From the NCBI RefSeq assembly GCF_000695095.2, contig NZ_CP011454.1:434001-498000 (forward strand): a DNA stretch of 64,000 nucleotides, in the 5' to 3' direction. Source of the DNA: Gemmatimonas phototrophica. GTDB taxonomy: Bacteria > Gemmatimonadota > Gemmatimonadetes > Gemmatimonadales > Gemmatimonadaceae. The notes beneath the pieces are model-generated. The model did no database searches, had not been told where the DNA came from, and worked only from the letters and a program-made list of their open reading frames with translations. Position numbers and translations under genes: made by a program. Of this stretch, positions 7,865 to 17,356 are shown one piece after another; the stretch's first letter is position 1; every line of letters starts with the position of its first letter.

Positions 7865-10354
7865 GTGACGACCGACCTGCGCGCACAACTCCAATCGACA
7901 TTGGGCGACGGCTACACCCTCGAGCGCGAGCTCGGCGGGGGCGGCATGTCGCGCGTGTTCGTGGCGCGCGAGAATGCGTTGGGGCGCGAGGTGGTGGTGA
8001 AGGTGCTGGCGCCGGAGCTCTCGGCGAGTGTGAGCGCCGAGCGCTTCACGCGCGAGATCGCGACGGCAGCACGGTTGCAGCAGGCGAACATTGTGCCGGT
8101 GCTGGCGGCGGGCACGTCGGATGGCGTGCCGTATTACACCATGCCGTACGTAAAGGGCGAGTCGCTGCGCGCGCAGATGGCGCGTGGCATGCCGTTGTCG
8201 ATGCACGATCGGCTGAATGTGTTGCGCGATGTGGCACGCGCGTTGGCGTACGCGCACGGTGAAGGGGTAATTCACCGTGACATCAAGCCGGACAACATCC
8301 TGCTGTCGGCAGGCACCGCGGTGGTCACCGACTTCGGGATCGCGAAGGCCATTAGCGCGGCGCGTACCTACGATGGCCCGCCGGCGGGTACCAACGATGG
8401 CACGCTCACGCAGGCCGGGAGCAGCATAGGGACGCCGGCGTACATGGCGCCTGAACAGGCCGTCGGCGATGCCGTGGATCATCGCGCCGACCTCTACGCG
8501 TGGGGCGTGGTGGCGTACGAACTGCTCAGTGGCGCGCATCCGTTTGCCGGCAAGACGGGCACGTCCCAGTTGATCGCGGCGCATCTCACGGAAACGCCCG
8601 TTGCGCTCGCGATGCGATCGCCGGATGTGCCGCGCGAGGTGGTGGCGCTGGTCATGCAGTGCCTCGCCAAAGCCCCGGGAGATCGCCCGGCTTCGGCCCA
8701 TGTACTGTTGGAACAGCTCGCGACCGTTTCAACGCACAGCGCCGAGCGGGCAGCCGCACCGTCCGGCGCCGCAACCGGTTCGCGTTCTTTCACCATGGTG
8801 GCGGCAGCACTGGTGCTGGTGGCAGGTGCCGCGGCACTTTGGTTCATGAACGGTCGCGGTGGCGACGGCGACACGCGCACTCCCGCTGCGGCAGGCGCGC
8901 CGGCGGAATCGCTCTCATCGCTGGCGGTGCTGCCCTTCGTGAACACGAGCGGCGATGCCAAGGATGAGTACTTCAGCGACGGCCTCACCGACGAACTTGC
9001 GCATGCGTTGTCCAAGCTGCCCGGGCTGCGTCTGGCAGGCCGCAGCTCCAGTTTTTCGTTCAAAGGCAAGACAATTCTCGCCCCCGACGTAGGCAAGGCG
9101 TTGGGCGTTGGTGCGATTGTGGAAGGCACGGTGCGCCGCGCTGGAGATCGCATACGCCTGACCGCGCAGCTCACGAGTACGCGCGACGGTCAGGTGCTCT
9201 GGAGTGATGCATTCGAACGTACCGGCGCCGACGTGTTTGCGGTGCAGGACGCGTTCACGAGTGCGATTGTTGCGGCGCTCACGCCACGACTTGGCCAGTC
9301 GCCGGGCCGCGGCATACGGTCCACTGCGACGGCGAGCGTCGCCGCACGCGGAACCACCGATGCGGTCGCATACGATCTCTATCTCAAGGGCCGCTACTAC
9401 TGGGCGCAGCGTGGCGCCGGTCCACTCGACAGCGCGGTGAAGTATCTCGAAGCAGCGGTACAGCGTGACAGCATGTTCGCGCGCGGCTGGGCTGCACTGG
9501 CCTTGGCGTACGTGATCCGTCCCAACTTCAACTCCGACGTGGATTTCGCGCCATCTGATGCGAAGACGGAGATTGCCGCGCGTCGGGCACTGGCGCTCGA
9601 TTCCACGAGTGCGGATGCACACGCGGCCATCGGCTTTGCGGCGATCCGCCAGTTCAACTTCGCGCAGGTCGCGACATCCATGGCCACCGCGCGACGACTT
9701 GAGCCGGCGAGCGCCATTGCCGCGCATTGGTCGGCCATCGCCTTTCACGTGCTGGGCGATACGGCGCAAGCCGACGAGCAGATGGAGCGGGCCCTCACGC
9801 TCGACCCGCTTTCGCCCACCACGTTCAACACGCGTTCCCGCATGCTCTCGGAGCGACGCCAGTTCGCGCGAGCGCTTGAGAACGACGCCAGGGCGGCGCA
9901 GCTGAGCACCACCTTTCTGACCAATTCGGCCCCGCCGTTGATATGGGCGGGACTGGCGGACAGTGCGTTTCGCGTGACGAAACGCGCCCTCGTGTCGGAT
10001 CGGACCCGTGGTCGATTGGGGTACGCCATCCTGGCCGCCGCGGCTGCTGGCGAATGGAATGCCGCGCGCGCGTTGCAGCGGCAGATCGCTGCGCGTGGTG
10101 CCGACGTGCGATCGTTCGATCGCGCGGTCGCCGCGCTGGTGTTTGGTGATCGTGCTACGGCAGCCGCACTGTTTGTCGACCATCTCGAACAGGATGGCGC
10201 GCTCGCGAACCTGGCCTTCTCCGTCTGCTATCCTCCATACGACGGCATCCGCGCCGAGCCCGCGTGGAAGGCGTTCCTGGCGCGGCATCAGTTGAAGGAA
10301 TGTCCGTACACATCGCCGTGGCCGATTCGGCCGGCGCCGACGGTGCCACGCTGA
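7865..10354 (+). CDS. Kinase 3: membrane Ser/Thr kinase with TolB-N-like domain and TPRs
   Basis: Starts at GTG 7865 (VTTDLRAQLQSTLGDGYTLE), where homology to kinases 1 and 2 begins. The frame is open 450 nt further upstream, but only as an overlap with the ATPase gene. The 829-residue product has an N-terminal kinase domain (LGGGGMSRVF, VVVKV, HRDIKPDN, DFGIAKA, MAPEQ), a membrane helix at about 310-328, the TolB-N-like block LSSLAVLPFVNTSGD, and a TPR-like tail that starts near YDLYLKGRYYWAQRG. All catalytic residues are present. It lies 7 nt after the ATPase and 5 nt before the oxidoreductase gene, in one apparent operon. Confidence 0.95.
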   Translation: MTTDLRAQLQSTLGDGYTLERELGGGGMSRVFVARENALGREVVVKVLAPELSASVSAERFTREIATAARLQQANIVPVLAAGTSDGVPYYTMPYVKGESLRAQMARGMPLSMHDRLNVLRDVARALAYAHGEGVIHRDIKPDNILLSAGTAVVTDFGIAKAISAARTYDGPPAGTNDGTLTQAGSSIGTPAYMAPEQAVGDAVDHRADLYAWGVVAYELLSGAHPFAGKTGTSQLIAAHLTETPVALAMRSPDVPREVVALVMQCLAKAPGDRPASAHVLLEQLATVSTHSAERAAAPSGAATGSRSFTMVAAALVLVAGAAALWFMNGRGGDGDTRTPAAAGAPAESLSSLAVLPFVNTSGDAKDEYFSDGLTDELAHALSKLPGLRLAGRSSSFSFKGKTILAPDVGKALGVGAIVEGTVRRAGDRIRLTAQLTSTRDGQVLWSDAFERTGADVFAVQDAFTSAIVAALTPRLGQSPGRGIRSTATASVAARGTTDAVAYDLYLKGRYYWAQRGAGPLDSAVKYLEAAVQRDSMFARGWAALALAYVIRPNFNSDVDFAPSDAKTEIAARRALALDSTSADAHAAIGFAAIRQFNFAQVATSMATARRLEPASAIAAHWSAIAFHVLGDTAQADEQMERALTLDPLSPTTFNTRSRMLSERRQFARALENDARAAQLSTTFLTNSAPPLIWAGLADSAFRVTKRALVSDRTRGRLGYAILAAAAAGEWNAARALQRQIAARGADVRSFDRAVAALVFGDRATAAALFVDHLEQDGALANLAFSVCYPPYDGIRAEPAWKAFLARHQLKECPYTSPWPIRPAPTVPR

Positions 10355-10359
10355 GGCGC

Positions 10360-11442
10360 ATGGGAGGGTCGTCTATTCCGTCGTCCCTCCGCGTGGCGCT
10401 CATTGGGTTCGGTCCCGGCGGGGCATACTTCCATGCGCCGCTGATTGCGACGACGCCGGGACTGACGCTCAGCGTCGTGGTCACTAGCGATGAAGGTCGT
10501 CGCGCGCAGGCGCTGCGCGATTATTCCGGCGTTGCCGTAGTCGCCTCCGCGGCGGAGCTGTGGGACCGGTCGAGCGAGATTGACCTCGTGGTGATCGCCA
10601 CACCGAACCGCAGTCATGCGCCGCTCGCACTGGCGGCGTTCGACCACGGAATCCACGTGGTCGTCGATAAGCCGTTCGCCGTGACCGCCGCCGAGGGGCG
10701 CACTGCGGCCGATGCCGCGCGCACCGCGGGACGACTGCTCATTCCCTACCAGAATCGCCGTTGGGACGGCGACTTTCTCACGGTGCGTGCCTTGCTCGCA
10801 CAGGGAGCATTCGGCACCGTCCATCACTTTGAGAGCCGATTCGACCGCTGGCGTCCGCAGCCAACCGGCTCATGGCGTGAGTCCAGCGAACCAGGCGTGG
10901 CCGGTGGTCTGCTGTACGATCTCGGGAGCCATCTCATTGACCAGGCGTTGCTGCTCTTCGGCCCGGTGGCCGGGGTGTACGCCGAGCTGGACATGCGGCG
11001 GCCGGGCGTCACGGCAGAGGATGACGTGTTCGTGTCGCTCACGCACGTGAGCGGCGTGCGGTCGCACCTGCATGCCAGCGCGCTCGCGGCGCAGGCCACG
11101 CCGCGCTTCCGTGTAAGCGGGTCCGCGGCGTCGTTGGTGAAGTGGGGCCTCGATGTGCAGGAGGCGGCGCTCAAGGCGGGGATGAAGCCGGGCGGCGACG
11201 CGTGGGGTCAGGAGCCGCCCGAACGGTGGGGCATGCTCGGCACCGAAACGGCGAGCGCGCCGGTGCCAACACACCCCGGCAACTATCCGGCGTTCTATGC
11301 AGGTGTCGTCGCCGCCGTTCGCGGGGACGCGCCGCCCCCCGTGCAAATACACGAGGCCATCGCCATGCTCGATGTGATCGAAGCGGCGCAGCGCTCGGCG
11401 CGTGAGCGGCGCGTGGTGGAGCTGTCAGCGTCGAGCGCGTAG
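10360..11442 (+). CDS. Gfo/Idh/MocA family NAD(P)-dependent oxidoreductase
   Basis: A 360-residue protein with an N-terminal Rossmann fold (VALIGFGPGGAYFHAP) and the family motif VDKPFAVTAAEG around residue 105, followed by the C-terminal alpha/beta domain with DLGSHLIDQALLLFG. Members oxidise or reduce sugars, inositols and related compounds; this sequence resembles the YdgJ/YvaA-like branch, but the substrate cannot be read from it. ATG 10360, 5 nt after the kinase 3 stop, is the start chosen because the Rossmann strand follows shortly after it. An earlier in-frame start inside the kinase gene would add a tail unlike the family. Last gene of the asparaginase-kinase operon; it converges on the HAD gene with 6 nt between the stops. 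Confidence 0.9.
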   Translation: MGGSSIPSSLRVALIGFGPGGAYFHAPLIATTPGLTLSVVVTSDEGRRAQALRDYSGVAVVASAAELWDRSSEIDLVVIATPNRSHAPLALAAFDHGIHVVVDKPFAVTAAEGRTAADAARTAGRLLIPYQNRRWDGDFLTVRALLAQGAFGTVHHFESRFDRWRPQPTGSWRESSEPGVAGGLLYDLGSHLIDQALLLFGPVAGVYAELDMRRPGVTAEDDVFVSLTHVSGVRSHLHASALAAQATPRFRVSGSAASLVKWGLDVQEAALKAGMKPGGDAWGQEPPERWGMLGTETASAPVPTHPGNYPAFYAGVVAAVRGDAPPPVQIHEAIAMLDVIEAAQRSARERRVVELSASSA

Positions 11443-11448
11443 CGACCG

Positions 11449-12303
11449 TCAGCTCCGGCTGGCGACCGCCATCTCCAACGCCTCGGCCACTCCGTCCGAC
11501 TCCACGTCGGCCACGATATGCTTTGCCAGCGCCTTGGCCACCGGCTCGGCGTTGCCCATAGCCACGGGCCACCCGACGATGCCAAGCGCCGGTGTGTCGT
11601 TGAGGCCATCACCGACGTACATCACTTCGTCGAGCGCCACGCCGTACTCGGCGGCGATCACCCGTAGCGCATATCCCTTGTCCACGCCGCGCCGCGTGAG
11701 ATTCACGAACACCTGGTCCGGGAGTGCCGGACCCATGGCCGGAGAGATTTCCAACCCGTCGTGCGGCTCGGCCACGAGCGCGTCCAGCTCGTGGTGCGCC
11801 ACGATCCACTGCGCGCGAACGATGGGCGGCGACAGCGATTCGTACGGCTGCGGCGCATAGGGCAAGCCAAGTACTTCGGCATGCACGCGTGCCACCCGCG
11901 TCTCGCTTTCCGTGACGTACTGCGAGTCCGTATAGAGTTCGAGCAGGCGATTCTTTTCGCGCGCGCGCGCGATGAGCATTTTGATGATGTCGTCGTCCAG
12001 CACCGCCGACTGCGAATGCCCGTCGTGCAGGCGCACGATGCTGGCGCCGTTCTGGAAGCAGTGCCATCCGGTGGCGTTCACCCGCTGCGCCAGCTCGCGC
12101 GTGACGCCAAAGCCCGGACGCCCCGAGCACATGGTGAGCTGAATGCCGGCGCTGCGCGCCATCTCCACCGCGTGCCAGACGGCATCGCGCACGGTGCCGG
12201 ATTCCCCGAGCATGGTGCCATCTACGTCGAGGCACACCATGCGCACAGGGCGGCGTGAGCCGGCGCCGATGTCCCCGGCGTGCTGCTGTTGTGCGCTGCT
12301 CAC
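11449..12303 (-). CDS. Cof-type HAD hydrolase (sugar-phosphate phosphatase-like)
   Basis: HAD superfamily, class IIB (Cof) phosphatase of 284 residues. Motif I is CLDVDGTML near residue 25 with the nucleophilic Asp, motif II is TMCSGRPG, motif III is the lysine in [10 protein letters not shown], and motif IV is [12 protein letters not shown]. Such enzymes are cytoplasmic and dephosphorylate sugar phosphates or pyridoxal phosphate. The start overlaps the stop of the PTS permease by 4 nt (ATGA), so it is the third gene of the PTS operon. A role in relieving sugar-phosphate build-up is plausible from that position but is inference. Confidence 0.92.
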   Translation of the reverse strand: MSSAQQQHAGDIGAGSRRPVRMVCLDVDGTMLGESGTVRDAVWHAVEMARSAGIQLTMCSGRPGFGVTRELAQRVNATGWHCFQNGASIVRLHDGHSQSAVLDDDIIKMLIARAREKNRLLELYTDSQYVTESETRVARVHAEVLGLPYAPQPYESLSPPIVRAQWIVAHHELDALVAEPHDGLEISPAMGPALPDQVFVNLTRRGVDKGYALRVIAAEYGVALDEVMYVGDGLNDTPALGIVGWPVAMGNAEPVAKALAKHIVADVESDGVAEALEMAVASRS

Positions 12304-14108
12304 CGCGCTGACGAAACAGAGGGTGCCATGGCCGCCGCGATTCCGGCGGCGTCTTCGCCAACGATGAGATGTACAACACCGCCGTCCATGCGCATCACAC
12401 CGCGCACACCAGCCGCGGTGAGCGCGGACTCATTGAGTCGTGATGTGTCGTGCAATACCACGCGCACCCGAGTAAGTGCCACGGCGTCGGACTCGGCGAT
12501 GTTGTCGGTGCCGCCGAGGGCGGCGGTGATGGCGGATGCGCGGGCGCGGTGGCCGTCGGTGATGACGACGGTTGGTGTGTCAGAAATGGCAGCCGGTGCG
12601 ACAACGGATACGGGCGCAGACGCCGCCGGCATGGCACTCATGTACTCCTCCATGTCGGTCTTGAGGTTCTCCGATCGGGTCCCGAAGATCGCCTGCATGC
12701 CATTGCCCACCTGCATCACGCCGGATGCGCCCAACGCCTTCAGGGTCGAGGCACTGGCGCGAGAGACATCGTGCAAGTCCACCCGCAACCTGGTGATGCA
12801 GGCGTCGAGGTTACGGATGTTCTCCGGGCCGCCAAAGGCCGCCACCAGTTGGGCCGCCATACTATCGTCCACGCCCGCGCGAGTGCCCGAGGCTCGCTCC
12901 GCGTCTGCCGTGTCGTCAGACACCGAGGCACCGTCTTCCACCTCACGCCCCGGGGTCTTGAGGTCGCGCTTGAGGATCATGGTGCGGAACAGCGCGAAGT
13001 ACATCGCCGCCCACAGGGGGCCCAGCCAGAGAAACCAGATCCCGCGCGTGGAGTTGGGGAAGAGGACGATGTAGTCGATCAACCCGTGCGAGAAGGTGGT
13101 GCCGTGCCGGATGCCCAGCTCCACCGCGACGAAGTACGCCACGGCGGCCAGCAGCGCATGCATGGCATAGAGCAATGGCGCCGCGAACATGAACGCGAAC
13201 TCGATGGGCTCCGTGATTCCGGTGAGGAACGATGTGAGCGCCGCCGAGATCATGATGCCGCCCACCTTGGCGCGATTCTCGGGACGCGCAGTGCGCCACA
13301 TGGCGAGGGCCGCGGCAGGGAGTCCCCACATCTTGAAGAGGTAGCCGCCCGCGAGGTAGCCAGCGGTGGGGTCGCCCGCGGCAAAGCGCGGGATCTCTCC
13401 GGTGAGCACCTGCCCTGTGGCCGGATCGGTGAACTGCCCCACCTGGAAGAAGAACGGCACGTTCCAGATGTGGTGCAGGCCGAAGGGAATGAGCGACCGC
13501 TCCACGACGCCGTACACGGAGAACGCCAACGCGGGATTGCTGTTGGCGGCCCAGTGCGAGAACACGTCGATCTGGTGGCCGATGGGCGGCCACACCACGC
13601 TGAGCACGATGCCGGTCACGACGGCCGCGAGGGCGGTGAGAATGGGCACCGATCGCTTGCCGGCAAAGAAGCCCAGATACGACGGCAGCGTGACGCGATA
13701 GTACCGGTTGTACAGCAGCGCCGCGATGGTCCCAATGAGGATGCCGCCAAACACACCCGTCTCAATAGACGGCATACCCATGATCTGCTTGGCCTCATAG
13801 CCCACCAATGGGGCCATGACGCCCATGGTCGCAATCATGACTGCGAACCCCACCACGGCGGCCAGCGCCGCCACGCCGTCGTTGCCGGTTAGACCTAGCG
13901 CGACCCCGATGGAGAAGATCAGCGGCAGGTTGCCAAAGATGGCCCCCCCTGCCTGCGCCATCACGCTCGACATGGCGGCTGGCAGGATGCTGAACTTGGC
14001 ACTGCCCAAGCCGAGCAGCAGGCCCGCGGCCGGGAGCACCGACACGGGGAGCATGAGCGACTTGCCGATTTTCTGAAGCCACCCGAAGGCGGCGCGACCC
14101 TGACTCAT
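12300..14108 (-). CDS. ptsG: Glucose-type PTS permease, EIIC fused to two EIIB domains
   Basis: The 602-residue protein imports and phosphorylates a hexose. The EIIC part (about 1-390, multiple membrane helices) carries blocks close to E. coli Pts[59 protein letters not shown] and LKTPGRE. The first EIIB has the phosphorylated cysteine C437 in [10 protein letters not shown] second EIIB-like module follows, [14 protein letters not shown], with alanine (A544) where the cysteine should be, so it cannot carry phosphate. Start chosen at ATG 14108, where homology begins; the frame is open further upstream through the previous gene. Glucose is more likely than N-acetylglucosamine as substrate, from the PtsG-like blocks. 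Confidence 0.93.
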   Translation of the reverse strand: MSQGRAAFGWLQKIGKSLMLPVSVLPAAGLLLGLGSAKFSILPAAMSSVMAQAGGAIFGNLPLIFSIGVALGLTGNDGVAALAAVVGFAVMIATMGVMAPLVGYEAKQIMGMPSIETGVFGGILIGTIAALLYNRYYRVTLPSYLGFFAGKRSVPILTALAAVVTGIVLSVVWPPIGHQIDVFSHWAANSNPALAFSVYGVVERSLIPFGLHHIWNVPFFFQVGQFTDPATGQVLTGEIPRFAAGDPTAGYLAGGYLFKMWGLPAAALAMWRTARPENRAKVGGIMISAALTSFLTGITEPIEFAFMFAAPLLYAMHALLAAVAYFVAVELGIRHGTTFSHGLIDYIVLFPNSTRGIWFLWLGPLWAAMYFALFRTMILKRDLKTPGREVEDGASVSDDTADAERASGTRAGVDDSMAAQLVAAFGGPENIRNLDACITRLRVDLHDVSRASASTLKALGASGVMQVGNGMQAIFGTRSENLKTDMEEYMSAMPAASAPVSVVAPAAISDTPTVVITDGHRARASAITAALGGTDNIAESDAVALTRVRVVLHDTSRLNESALTAAGVRGVMRMDGGVVHLIVGEDAAGIAAAMAPSVSSAR

Positions 14109-14160
14109 CTGGATGAACTCATGTTGGAGAGCTGCGTCATGTATCGCGTCATGAACCGGA

Positions 14161-16782
14161 TCATGGATGACGCTGCGCGACGATCGCTCGCACTTCGGTA
14201 CCATCACCCGCCTCGAGGGCCAGACGCGCCGTCTCCCGGCACTCGGCCAGCGAGAGCGAGCGCACACGCGCCTTGACGGCTGGCACCAGCGGGATGTCGG
14301 CGCTGAGTTCGTCTACACCGAGCCCGATGAGGATGGGCACCGCGTGCAGATCACCTGCGAGCGCGCCACACACTCCCACCCAACGCCCGTGGGCGCGGGC
14401 GCCCGCCACCGTGCGCTCGATGAGTCGCAGCACCGAGGGGTGTAGCGCGTCCACCTGTGGCGCGAGCCGCGGGTTGGTGCGATCCATGGCCATCGTGTAC
14501 TGCGTGAGGTCGTTGGTGCCAACCGAGAAGAAGTCGGCCTCGCGTGCGAACTGCTCCGCAATGAGCGCGGCGGCGGGGATCTCCACCATGATGCCCACTG
14601 GAATGGGCGCTACACCCAGCGCCTCACGCTCACGCTCCACGAGCGCCTTCGCCGCGCGCCACTCCGCCAGCTTGGCAATCATGGGGAACATCATCGCCAC
14701 TTTGCCGGACGTGGACGCCCGCAGAATGGCCCGCACCTGCGTGCGGAACAACTCGGGACGCGCCAGCGTGAGACGCACCCCTCGTTCACCGAGAAACGGA
14801 TTCAGTTCGGCGGCGACATCGAGGTACGGCAGCGGCTTGTCGCCACCAACATCGAGTGTGCGGATGACGAGGATGCGGTCGGGACCCAGTGCGCGGGCTA
14901 CAGTGCGATAGCTCTTGGCCTGTTCGTCTTCGTCGGGGGCGGTGCGCCGGTCCATGAAGAGGAACTCGCTGCGCAACAGCCCCACTCCTTCGCCGCCAAC
15001 GTCGGCGACGCGCGCGCCTTCGCTCACGGCACCGATGTTGGCCACCACTTCCACGCGATGCCCGTCGGTGGTGGTCGCGGGTTCCATGGCCACGGCGAGG
15101 TCGCGCTCGCGGCGTTCGCTGTCAACAGCCTGCCGCGCAACGATGCGGCTTTCTTCGTCGGCGCTGGGTGTGGTGTTCACGGTGCCGCGGTCGCCGTCTA
15201 CCACCACGCGTGTACCCGCCGGCACGGCAAGAATGCGGGGATCTACGCCGGCCACCGCCGGTAGCCCCAGTCCGCGGGCGAGGATGGCCACGTGCGACGT
15301 GGCGCTCCCCATGGTGGTGCACAGCGCGCGCACCTTGGTGCGGTCGAGCGCGGCCGTGTCCGACGGGGTGAGGTCTTCGGCCACGACAATGGAGTCGGCG
15401 GGAACGTCCACCGGCGCCGAGCCGCCAACCAGGAGCTGCAGCACCCGGCGCCCCACATCGCGAAGGTCGGTGGCGCGTCCGCGCATGACGGCATTGGAGA
15501 GCGCGGAGAGCCGGTCGGCTTGTGAGGTGTAGGCCTGTCGCCAGGCCCAGGCGGCGGAGTCGCCGGCGCGCACCAGTGCGGCGGCGCGGTCGAGCACCTC
15601 CGGGTCTTCCAGCAGCTCCTGATGCGCCGCGAAGATGGCCGCGTGGTCGGCATCAGCCTCTTCGGTGAGGCGTTGCCGTAACCCTTCCAGTTGCACATGC
15701 GCGGCGCTCAGCGCCGACTCCAGCGCGCGTTGCTCCTGTGCAGGGTCAGCGCCCCGCTGCTCGACCACCGTGTCGTCGTGGCGCAGGTGGAAGACGTGCC
15801 CGATGGCCAGCCCCGGCGACGCGGCGACGCCGCGCAGGACGCCTTCGGCGACGGGCTCGGTGGTGGAGGGGACGATAGCCACGGGAGCTACGGGCGCGGC
15901 TTCTGCGTGTGCCTCGCCAGCACCCGCATCAAGATCGGACGCGAGCAATGCGACCAGCGCCTGAATGGCTTCGGCGGCGTCGCTGCCGCGCCCAACCACC
16001 GTGAGGGTGTCTCCGCCGCCCACTTCGAGGGCCATGATGGAGACGACACTGCGCGCGTTGGCCTCTTGCTCGCCTTTGTGCAGCCGGAGGTCCGCGGCAA
16101 AACGCCGGGCCGCCGCGGCGACCACTGCGGCGGGACGCGCGTGCAGCCCCGTGCGCGCGCCAACGACGACCGGGGCGGAGGTAATGGCCGAGTCTGCGGA
16201 GGCGGGCGCTGCGATGGTGCCCGGGTCGGTCGTGAGCTCCACCTCGAACAGCACGTCGTGCCCTGCCACCACCATCCCCGAGCGAGGCCGCAAGGCGGCC
16301 ACGCGGTCCATGTTGGAGACGATCACCTCAGTGAGCAGCGATCGGGCGCGTCGAGCGACGTCGTCAATGTCGAAACGGAGGAGCACGTCGCCGGCGCGCA
16401 CCTGCTGGCCGGCTTTCACGGCGGGGTGGAACCCGGCCCCCTGCAGCAGCACGGTATCCAGTCCCACGTGGATGACGATCTCGAGGCCCGACGCTTCAAG
16501 AGTCACCGCGTGGGAGGCGCGATGGACCTGCCGCACCACGGCATCGCAGGGGGCCACGACTTCGCTCCCGAGCGGGTCGATGGAGAGCCCGTCGCCGGCG
16601 AGTCGTTGGGCAAAGACCGGGTCGGGTACGTCCTCGAGGGGGACGATGACGCCCGAGACTGGGGCGAGCAGGGCGAGCGTCGCGCGACCAGTGATCGGCG
16701 CGAGGGTGGACTCCGGCATCAGATGGACGTGGCTGTGAGGGGTGAGGGCGGCGAGGAATCGTCGCTCCAAGTGCAGCCGCAT
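14161..16782 (-). CDS. PTS multiphosphoryl transfer protein: EIIA(Glc)-HPr-EI fusion
   Basis: All soluble PTS steps in one cytoplasmic chain of 873 residues (852 if it starts at ATG 16719; neither start has a clear ribosome-binding site). EIIA(Glc)-like domain, about 30-180: [21 protein letters not shown]91 and active H105 in VIHVGLDTV. HPr domain, about 203-285: H214 in TGLHARPAA. Enzyme I, about 315-870: phosphorylated H497 in [17 protein letters not shown]-binding [28 protein letters not shown] and the catalytic cysteine in GVCGALAGD. The domain order is that of NagF-type fusions. It passes phosphate from PEP to the EIICB protein encoded 52 nt downstream, so the operon is self-sufficient for one sugar. 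Confidence 0.95.
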   Translation of the reverse strand: MRLHLERRFLAALTPHSHVHLMPESTLAPITGRATLALLAPVSGVIVPLEDVPDPVFAQRLAGDGLSIDPLGSEVVAPCDAVVRQVHRASHAVTLEASGLEIVIHVGLDTVLLQGAGFHPAVKAGQQVRAGDVLLRFDIDDVARRARSLLTEVIVSNMDRVAALRPRSGMVVAGHDVLFEVELTTDPGTIAAPASADSAITSAPVVVGARTGLHARPAAVVAAAARRFAADLRLHKGEQEANARSVVSIMALEVGGGDTLTVVGRGSDAAEAIQALVALLASDLDAGAGEAHAEAAPVAPVAIVPSTTEPVAEGVLRGVAASPGLAIGHVFHLRHDDTVVEQRGADPAQEQRALESALSAAHVQLEGLRQRLTEEADADHAAIFAAHQELLEDPEVLDRAAALVRAGDSAAWAWRQAYTSQADRLSALSNAVMRGRATDLRDVGRRVLQLLVGGSAPVDVPADSIVVAEDLTPSDTAALDRTKVRALCTTMGSATSHVAILARGLGLPAVAGVDPRILAVPAGTRVVVDGDRGTVNTTPSADEESRIVARQAVDSERRERDLAVAMEPATTTDGHRVEVVANIGAVSEGARVADVGGEGVGLLRSEFLFMDRRTAPDEDEQAKSYRTVARALGPDRILVIRTLDVGGDKPLPYLDVAAELNPFLGERGVRLTLARPELFRTQVRAILRASTSGKVAMMFPMIAKLAEWRAAKALVEREREALGVAPIPVGIMVEIPAAALIAEQFAREADFFSVGTNDLTQYTMAMDRTNPRLAPQVDALHPSVLRLIERTVAGARAHGRWVGVCGALAGDLHAVPILIGLGVDELSADIPLVPAVKARVRSLSLAECRETARLALEAGDGTEVRAIVAQRHP

Positions 16783-16827
16783 GGAAGGGGGTTGTCGCTG
16801 GGGGGGCGCTTGACGAGATGTGCAAAA

Positions 16828-16844
16828 GGTATACTTTTTATACC
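16828..16844. promoter_or_regulatory. Palindromic operator in the brnTA promoter
   Basis: GGTATA-CTTTT-TATACC is a perfect 6+5+6 inverted repeat, 15 nt before the toxin start codon. The left arm contains a TATACT -10-like hexamer on the plus strand. BrnA antitoxins are ribbon-helix-helix proteins that repress their own operon by binding such repeats, so this is the likely operator. The sequence shows the repeat; binding is inferred. Confidence 0.7.
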
Positions 16845-16859
16845 AAAGAAGGGGGTTTT

Positions 16860-17129
16860 GTGGAGTTTGAGTTCGACCCGCTCAAGAGCGCCAGCAACTT
16901 CGCCAAACACGGCATCGACTTCGACGCCGCGCAGGCGCTGTGGCGTGACGACCGACTGCTCGAAGTGCAGGCGAGGACGACCGATGAACCACGGTGGCTC
17001 GTCGTGGGACGTATCGCGGGCGTCGCCTGGTCGGCGGTGGTCACGTATCGTGATCACCGTGTTCGTCTGATATCCGTGCGCCACGCGCGCGCTGAGGAGG
17101 TGGCGTTGTATGAAGGCGAAGGACTTTGA
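16860..17129 (+). CDS. brnT: BrnT family toxin (RNase)
   Basis: BrnT toxins are RelE-fold ribonucleases that stop translation under stress. The 89-residue product starts at GTG 16860 (VEFEFDPLKSASNFAKHGID), where family homology begins, just after a purine-rich AAGGGGG site. The motifs EFEFDPLKSASNFAKHGI, ARALW-like AQALWRD and the C-terminal RLISVRHARAEEV are those of the family. An earlier in-frame start at 16818 would overlap the operator repeat and is unlikely. The antitoxin gene begins 20 nt before this gene ends, the usual BrnTA order of toxin first. Confidence 0.93.
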   Translation: MEFEFDPLKSASNFAKHGIDFDAAQALWRDDRLLEVQARTTDEPRWLVVGRIAGVAWSAVVTYRDHRVRLISVRHARAEEVALYEGEGL

Positions 17130-17337
17130 CCGCAAGTTCGACCGCGAGGTCGACATCACGGACGATCTCGATCTGTCCACTGCGCGTCGCCCGACGCAAG
17201 CACCGCGTCGCGTGAACGTCGACTTTCCCGTCTGGATGATTGACTCGCTCGACCAGGAAGCTGCGAGACTCGGCGTCACGCGGCAGTCGATCATCAAGGT
17301 ATGGATCGCCGAACGTCTCGAGAAGCGGGCGTCGTGA
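17110..17337 (+). CDS. brnA: BrnA family antitoxin (ribbon-helix-helix)
   Basis: The 75-residue antitoxin neutralises BrnT and should repress the operon. The C-terminal half, RRVNVDFPVWMIDSLDQEAA followed by RLGVTRQSIIKVWIAERLE, is a ribbon-helix-helix DNA-binding fold of the BrnA/CopG type; the acidic N-terminal part would contact the toxin. The ATG at 17110 lies inside the end of brnT, so translation is coupled. Kinase 4 follows 19 nt after the stop and may be read from the same promoter. Confidence 0.92.
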   Translation: MKAKDFDRKFDREVDITDDLDLSTARRPTQAPRRVNVDFPVWMIDSLDQEAARLGVTRQSIIKVWIAERLEKRAS

Positions 17338-17356
17338 GCATCCGCAGCGGTCGCTC

